Source: Aestuariibaculum suncheonense
Lineage (GTDB): Bacteria; Bacteroidota; Bacteroidia; Flavobacteriales; Flavobacteriaceae
NCBI RefSeq assembly: GCF_014596935.1
Contig: NZ_JACVXC010000002.1
Location: 220,627 to 284,626, forward strand
Direction of reading: 5' to 3'
DNA: 64,000 nucleotides
In this document: positions 60,116 to 64,000 of the stretch, one piece after another
Numbering within the stretch: position 1 is the first letter of the stretch
How the letters are laid out: each line of letters begins with the position of its first letter
Translations under genes and position numbers: made by a program
Notes under the pieces: generated by a model
Database searches by the model: none
What the model saw: only the letters and a program-made list of their open reading frames with translations
What the model was told of the DNA's origin: nothing

Positions 60116-63100
60116 ATGAAAACTTTAAAATACAGCATCCTAAATGCCAACCAGGCCGTTGCAAATATCGCTTTCAAAACGAATGAAGTGATGCCTATCT
60201 ATCCGATTACGCCTGCTTCGGAAATGAGTGAACTGGTGGAACAATGGGCTGCTGAACATAAAAGAAACTTTCAGGGCACAACTCCTAGTATTTATCAAAT
60301 GCAAAGTGAGGCCGGTGTTGCCGGTGCCATGCATGGCGCTTTAATTACAGGGGCTTTATCATCAACATTTACAGCATCACAAGGGTTACTGCTTATGCTA
60401 CCCAACTTATACAAAATAGCAGGAGAACTTACACCTAATGTTATTCATGTAGCGACCCGAAGTGTTGCGACACATGCCCTTTCTGTATTTGGTGATCACA
60501 GTGATGTGATGGCTGTTAGACAGTCTGGATACGCCATGTTAGCCAGTGCTTCTGTTCAGGAAGCTCAGGATTTTGCTCTTATAGCTCAAGTGGCTAGCTT
60601 GAAAAGCCGCATTCCTTTCATCCATTTTTTTGATGGATTCAGAACCTCTCACGAAATTTCAAAAATTGAAACCATTTCAGACGAAACTATTGAACAATTA
60701 ATGCCTTTAAAAACAATTCAAAATCATCGTGAGCTTGCTTTAAATCCGAATAAACCAACCATTAAAGGCACTTCTCAAGGTGCTGATGTGTTTTTTCAAA
60801 GTCGAGAAGCCACCAACCCATTTTACAACGCCTGTCCTGAGCATGTTCAAAATGTCATGAATACTTTTGAAACCTTAACTGGAAGATCTTACCATCTATT
60901 CGATTATGTGGGACATCCAGAGGCCGAATTCATAATCATATCTATGGCTTCTTCTGTTGAAACCATTGAAAAAACAATTCTGCATTTAAACCAAAAAGGT
61001 GAAAAATTAGGATTAATTAAAGTACGCTTATATCGTCCGTTTAGCACCAAACACCTTATTAAAGTCTTACCAAAAACTTGCAAATCTGTAGCCGTTTTAG
61101 ACCGAACCAAAGAACCCGGTTCTACCGGCGAACCCTTATATTTAGATGTATTACAAACACTAACTGAAGCTTATCAAACTAAAACAATCCCGCATTTACC
61201 TCAAATAGTTGGTGGTCGTTATGGCCTATCTTCAAAAGCATTTACGCCTACTATGGTGAAAACTATCTTTGAAAACATAAAACAACATCAACCTAAAAAC
61301 CATTTTACAATAGGTATTGACGATGACATCACTTATTTAAATCTGGATTTAAAAGAACCGCTTTCGATTAATAAAGAATATCAAGCTGTATTTTATGAAA
61401 CCAAACACAACACATTAGCTAAAAACTTTAAACAATTACTCGAAAGTTTAGCTGACAAAAAAGATGCTTTTATTCAAGGTTACATAGAATGTGACTACAA
61501 AAAATCAAATTCCCGAAGTGTTTCGCATTTACGTATAGACAATCACTTTATTAAAGCACCATACCTTATTGACAACGCGAATTTCATTGCTGCTGATGAC
61601 ATCCATTTTATCGAAAATGATAACGCTTTAGAAACCATAAAACCAGGAGGCACCGTTTTAGTAAACTCAGAACTTACAAACAATAATTTCTGGAATGCAT
61701 TATCAAAAGCATCTCAAACTAAAATTATTGAAAAACGTATTGCATTACACATTTTCAATATTGAAACCATTAAACATTTAACCATCATTAATGTTCTTGA
61801 TATTTCTGCTTTGCAGGCTTGTTTTTTAGCACTTACAAAGCAATGTTTAGACACTGATACGATTCAGATTATAAGACAACATATTTATAAAATTGACACC
61901 AATACCATAACATCAAATGATGAAATAAATCTATCTTTTACTGGAAGCTTACTAAACAAACTAATGTCTAATCAAGGGAATACAATTCCTGTGAGCATGC
62001 TTCCCGTTGATGGCACCTACCCAACAAACACCTCTCAATTCAATACCATTGAACCTTCTTCTTTTATCCCTGATTGGAATACAGAATTATGCACCCAATG
62101 TGGAGCTTGCAGTATGGCTTGTCCGCAAGGCGCACTGCGCATTAAAGTTTTTGATGAGGGCTTTCTAAATAAAGCTCCCAAACAGTTTAAAGCTGTCAAA
62201 ACAACAGATCCTGAGTGGAATATCGACCTTTTGAATTATACCATACAAATCAACCCAAACCAATGTAACGGTTGCAACAACTGTGTTGATGCCTGTAGTT
62301 CAAAAGCTTTAACACTAACAGCCAAACAACAGAAAACAAATAAAACCCATTGGGATTATTTCAGAACGATTCCTGAATTCAATCGAACTAAAATTGACGC
62401 AAAAAAGGTAAGCCAACAACAACTACAGGAGCCTTTATTTAAATACGCCATGGGTGTTAAAGGTTGTGGTGAAGCTCCTTATTTAAAACTATTATCTCAA
62501 CTCTATGGAGATCGATTATTAATAGCTAATGCTACAGGAGCAAGCTCTATTTTTGGAGGCGCACTACCAACAACACCCTGGAGTACAAATGAAAACGGGC
62601 AAGGGCCAGCATGGGCTAACTCTTTGTTTGAAGACAATGCCGAATTTGGTTTAGGTTATAAATTATCTATCGACCAACAGAAACAGCAAGCCCGACAACT
62701 TTTAAAACAACTGTCTCCTGAATTGCCTTTAAAATTGGTTTACGACATTTTAAACGCTAAACAAGACAATGAAAAGGAGATACAAGAACAACAATCACGC
62801 ATAGAAATGCTTAAATTACTTATAAAGCACTCTGAAACTCCCAAACATCAAGCACTTTATACATTAGCAGACACATTGGTAAAAAAAAGCATCTGGATTG
62901 TTGGTGGTGATGGCTGGGCTTACGATATTGGTTATGGAGGTATCGATCATGTGCTGGCTTCTGGTAAGAATGTAAACATTTTGGTTTTGGATAACGAAGT
63001 GTATGACAATACTGGCGGACAAGCCTCAAAAGCAACACCGTTTGGAGCTGAAGCTAAATTCACTTTTAACGGCAATAAAAAACAGAAAAAAGACTTAGGT

Positions 63101-63565
63101 CGTATGGCTATGAACTACAACCATGTTTATGTTGCCTCCATTGCTATAGGTGCCAGTCAGGAACAGACACTGAGAGCCTTTAATGAAGCTGAAAGTTTCG
63201 ATGGACCATCCATAATCATAGCCTATTGCCATAGTGAATCGCACGGTATCGACATGAGCAGACCAAGTCAATATCATAAGGCAGCAGTGCAATCCGGGCA
63301 ATGGTTATTGTACAGACATGACCCCAGACGTATCAAATCCGGTCTAAACCCATTTCAATTGGACTCTAATGCTCCAAGCGTACATATAGAAGATTATTTA
63401 AAACAGGAACAACGGTTTTCTAAACTATTTCAAAACCATAGTAATACTCTAGAAAATCTAATTGAAGATTACCAAAATCATATCAACCAAAAATTTAAAA
63501 CATATTTAAACATGGCATACTCTAATAATTTGACAAACAACAAAGTAACTTATATTAACAACTAA
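60116..63565 (+). CDS. NifJ-like 2-oxoacid:acceptor oxidoreductase lacking most proximal-cluster cysteines
   Basis: This 1149-residue single-chain protein has the domain order of pyruvate:ferredoxin (flavodoxin) oxidoreductase. The N-terminal part has VMPIYPITPASEMSELVEQWA and the TPP-pyrimidine domain. The ferredoxin-like domain has two cluster motifs, Cys659/662/665/669 (CTQCGACSMACP) and Cys717/720/723/727. The thiamine diphosphate region is GDGWAYDIGYGG (near 931) and LDNEVYDNTGGQASK. Compared with canonical sequences, the first proximal-cluster Cys is Val781, the second is kept (Cys784), the third is Ala809 in ANATGASSIF, and the fourth is Ser1040 in AYCHSESHG. The gamma-like middle domain is also divergent. 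It probably still binds TPP and a 2-oxoacid, but its electron route is unclear. Confidence 0.88.
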   Translation: MKTLKYSILNANQAVANIAFKTNEVMPIYPITPASEMSELVEQWAAEHKRNFQGTTPSIYQMQSEAGVAGAMHGALITGALSSTFTASQGLLLMLPNLYKIAGELTPNVIHVATRSVATHALSVFGDHSDVMAVRQSGYAMLASASVQEAQDFALIAQVASLKSRIPFIHFFDGFRTSHEISKIETISDETIEQLMPLKTIQNHRELALNPNKPTIKGTSQGADVFFQSREATNPFYNACPEHVQNVMNTFETLTGRSYHLFDYVGHPEAEFIIISMASSVETIEKTILHLNQKGEKLGLIKVRLYRPFSTKHLIKVLPKTCKSVAVLDRTKEPGSTGEPLYLDVLQTLTEAYQTKTIPHLPQIVGGRYGLSSKAFTPTMVKTIFENIKQHQPKNHFTIGIDDDITYLNLDLKEPLSINKEYQAVFYETKHNTLAKNFKQLLESLADKKDAFIQGYIECDYKKSNSRSVSHLRIDNHFIKAPYLIDNANFIAADDIHFIENDNALETIKPGGTVLVNSELTNNNFWNALSKASQTKIIEKRIALHIFNIETIKHLTIINVLDISALQACFLALTKQCLDTDTIQIIRQHIYKIDTNTITSNDEINLSFTGSLLNKLMSNQGNTIPVSMLPVDGTYPTNTSQFNTIEPSSFIPDWNTELCTQCGACSMACPQGALRIKVFDEGFLNKAPKQFKAVKTTDPEWNIDLLNYTIQINPNQCNGCNNCVDACSSKALTLTAKQQKTNKTHWDYFRTIPEFNRTKIDAKKVSQQQLQEPLFKYAMGVKGCGEAPYLKLLSQLYGDRLLIANATGASSIFGGALPTTPWSTNENGQGPAWANSLFEDNAEFGLGYKLSIDQQKQQARQLLKQLSPELPLKLVYDILNAKQDNEKEIQEQQSRIEMLKLLIKHSETPKHQALYTLADTLVKKSIWIVGGDGWAYDIGYGGIDHVLASGKNVNILVLDNEVYDNTGGQASKATPFGAEAKFTFNGNKKQKKDLGRMAMNYNHVYVASIAIGASQEQTLRAFNEAESFDGPSIIIAYCHSESHGIDMSRPSQYHKAAVQSGQWLLYRHDPRRIKSGLNPFQLDSNAPSVHIEDYLKQEQRFSKLFQNHSNTLENLIEDYQNHINQKFKTYLNMAYSNNLTNNKVTYINN

Positions 63566-63619
63566 CCTGTTTTTTTCGTAATTTTAAGTAAACCAATCAA
63601 ATACGCCTCGATTATATAA

Positions 63620-63654
63620 ACAGAAACAAACTTATATTCTCAGTTTATTTCTGT
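63620..63654 (+). other. Imperfect hairpin after the nifJ-like gene
   Basis: A 13-bp stem with one mismatch (63620-63632 with 63642-63654) encloses a 9-base loop. No T-run follows, so it may be a weak terminator, a transcript-stabilising structure or chance. The remaining intergenic DNA before 63732 shows no gene or clear promoter. Confidence 0.35.
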
Positions 63655-63731
63655 AACATTCCACACCTCTCCTACTTATTTTGCCTCTCACGACCTAGCT
63701 GCTTAACTGTTGTTTGTTTTAAACCCTAATA

Positions 63732-64000
63732 ATGAATAACCAACCGACAAACATATTAAACAAGGTAGGCAAGCTTTTTATAGTCTGCTTTAGCGCGATT
63801 ATTGTTTTAACGATCATTCTAGTACTTGTTATTTTCGATATCATCTCGCTGCATCCTACCAAACGATTACCTGATATATATTACATGAACTATGATGCAG
63901 CCGCATTAGATGATTCTGAAAACAATTCAATGATTAAATACGGCTATCAAATTTTTAACGAAACACCCAAGTATATTGGCCCTCATAATGGCAACCCAGA
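63732..64000 (+). CDS. Probable c-type cytochrome, N-terminal fragment (cut by window end)
   Basis: Eighty-nine residues are visible from the ATG at 63732. The N-terminus has a membrane anchor at about 15-40 (LFIVCFSAIIVLTIILVLVI). It is followed by a periplasmic segment, MIKYGYQIFNETPKYIGPHNGN, which matches the start of diheme cytochromes c of the thiosulfate-dehydrogenase (TsdA) type. Members have a GxxLFxxTxxxIG pattern before their first heme site. The CxxCH sites would lie beyond the window, so assignment is tentative. Its position after the nifJ-like gene could link it to that redox system. Confidence 0.55.
   Translation, partial: MNNQPTNILNKVGKLFIVCFSAIIVLTIILVLVIFDIISLHPTKRLPDIYYMNYDAAALDDSENNSMIKYGYQIFNETPKYIGPHNGNP

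Overview
The window looks like a chromosomal segment of a marine-type member of the Flavobacteriaceae (Bacteroidota). The AT-rich sequence, SusC/SusD pair, TonB-dependent uptake logic, lipoprotein signal peptides and menaquinone genes all point that way. I saw no rRNA, tRNA, CRISPR array, transposase or phage gene.

Positions 1-32664 are a large polysaccharide utilization locus (PUL). A left arm on the minus strand holds a sialate-type acetylesterase (cut by the window edge) and a GH3 enzyme. A plus-strand arm holds SusC, SusD and a small SGNH/SASA acetylesterase. A nearly gapless minus-strand operon of eleven genes (32432 down to 10367) encodes GH95, GH43, GH3, GH127, GH31, GH43, GH97, GH43, GH31, GH8 and a double CE1 esterase. 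The mixture of reducing-end xylose-releasing GH8, three GH43, GH3, esterases, GH31, GH97 and GH95 fits a highly decorated acetylated or feruloylated (glucurono)arabinoxylan. No endo-xylanase is visible here. Three near-identical palindromic sites (3843, 4121, 32651) sit upstream of the transcription units and probably bind one regulator.

Positions 32765-40045 hold two compact, poorly characterised systems. The first is a carbamoyltransferase / 49-residue membrane peptide / SxtJ-like membrane protein operon convergent with an SGNH-TPR protein, reminiscent of the sxtI-J-K genes. The 49-residue gene is easily missed. The second is a NEW3-domain protein with an ABC ATPase and permease.

Positions 40408-53483 are mostly housekeeping: mnmE, a CvfB-type S1 protein, DUF2853, a menaquinone operon (hotdog thioesterase, menF, menD), lipoproteins, an aldo/keto reductase, a nitronate monooxygenase-like protein and an RlmI-like methyltransferase. 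One GNAT acetyltransferase is broken by a single in-frame stop.

Positions 53648-64000 hold the most intriguing regulatory region. A class III nucleotide-cyclase-like TPR protein is divergent from a sigma-54 activator that carries an apparently intact cyclic-nucleotide pocket. Downstream lie two helically phased repeats, a near-consensus sigma-54 promoter, an OsmC-like gene, a NifJ-like 2-oxoacid oxidoreductase and the start of a probable c-type cytochrome. The NifJ-like protein keeps its two ferredoxin-type clusters but appears to have lost three of the four cysteines that normally hold the cluster next to thiamine diphosphate. All functional assignments were made by eye from motifs; no database search was run.
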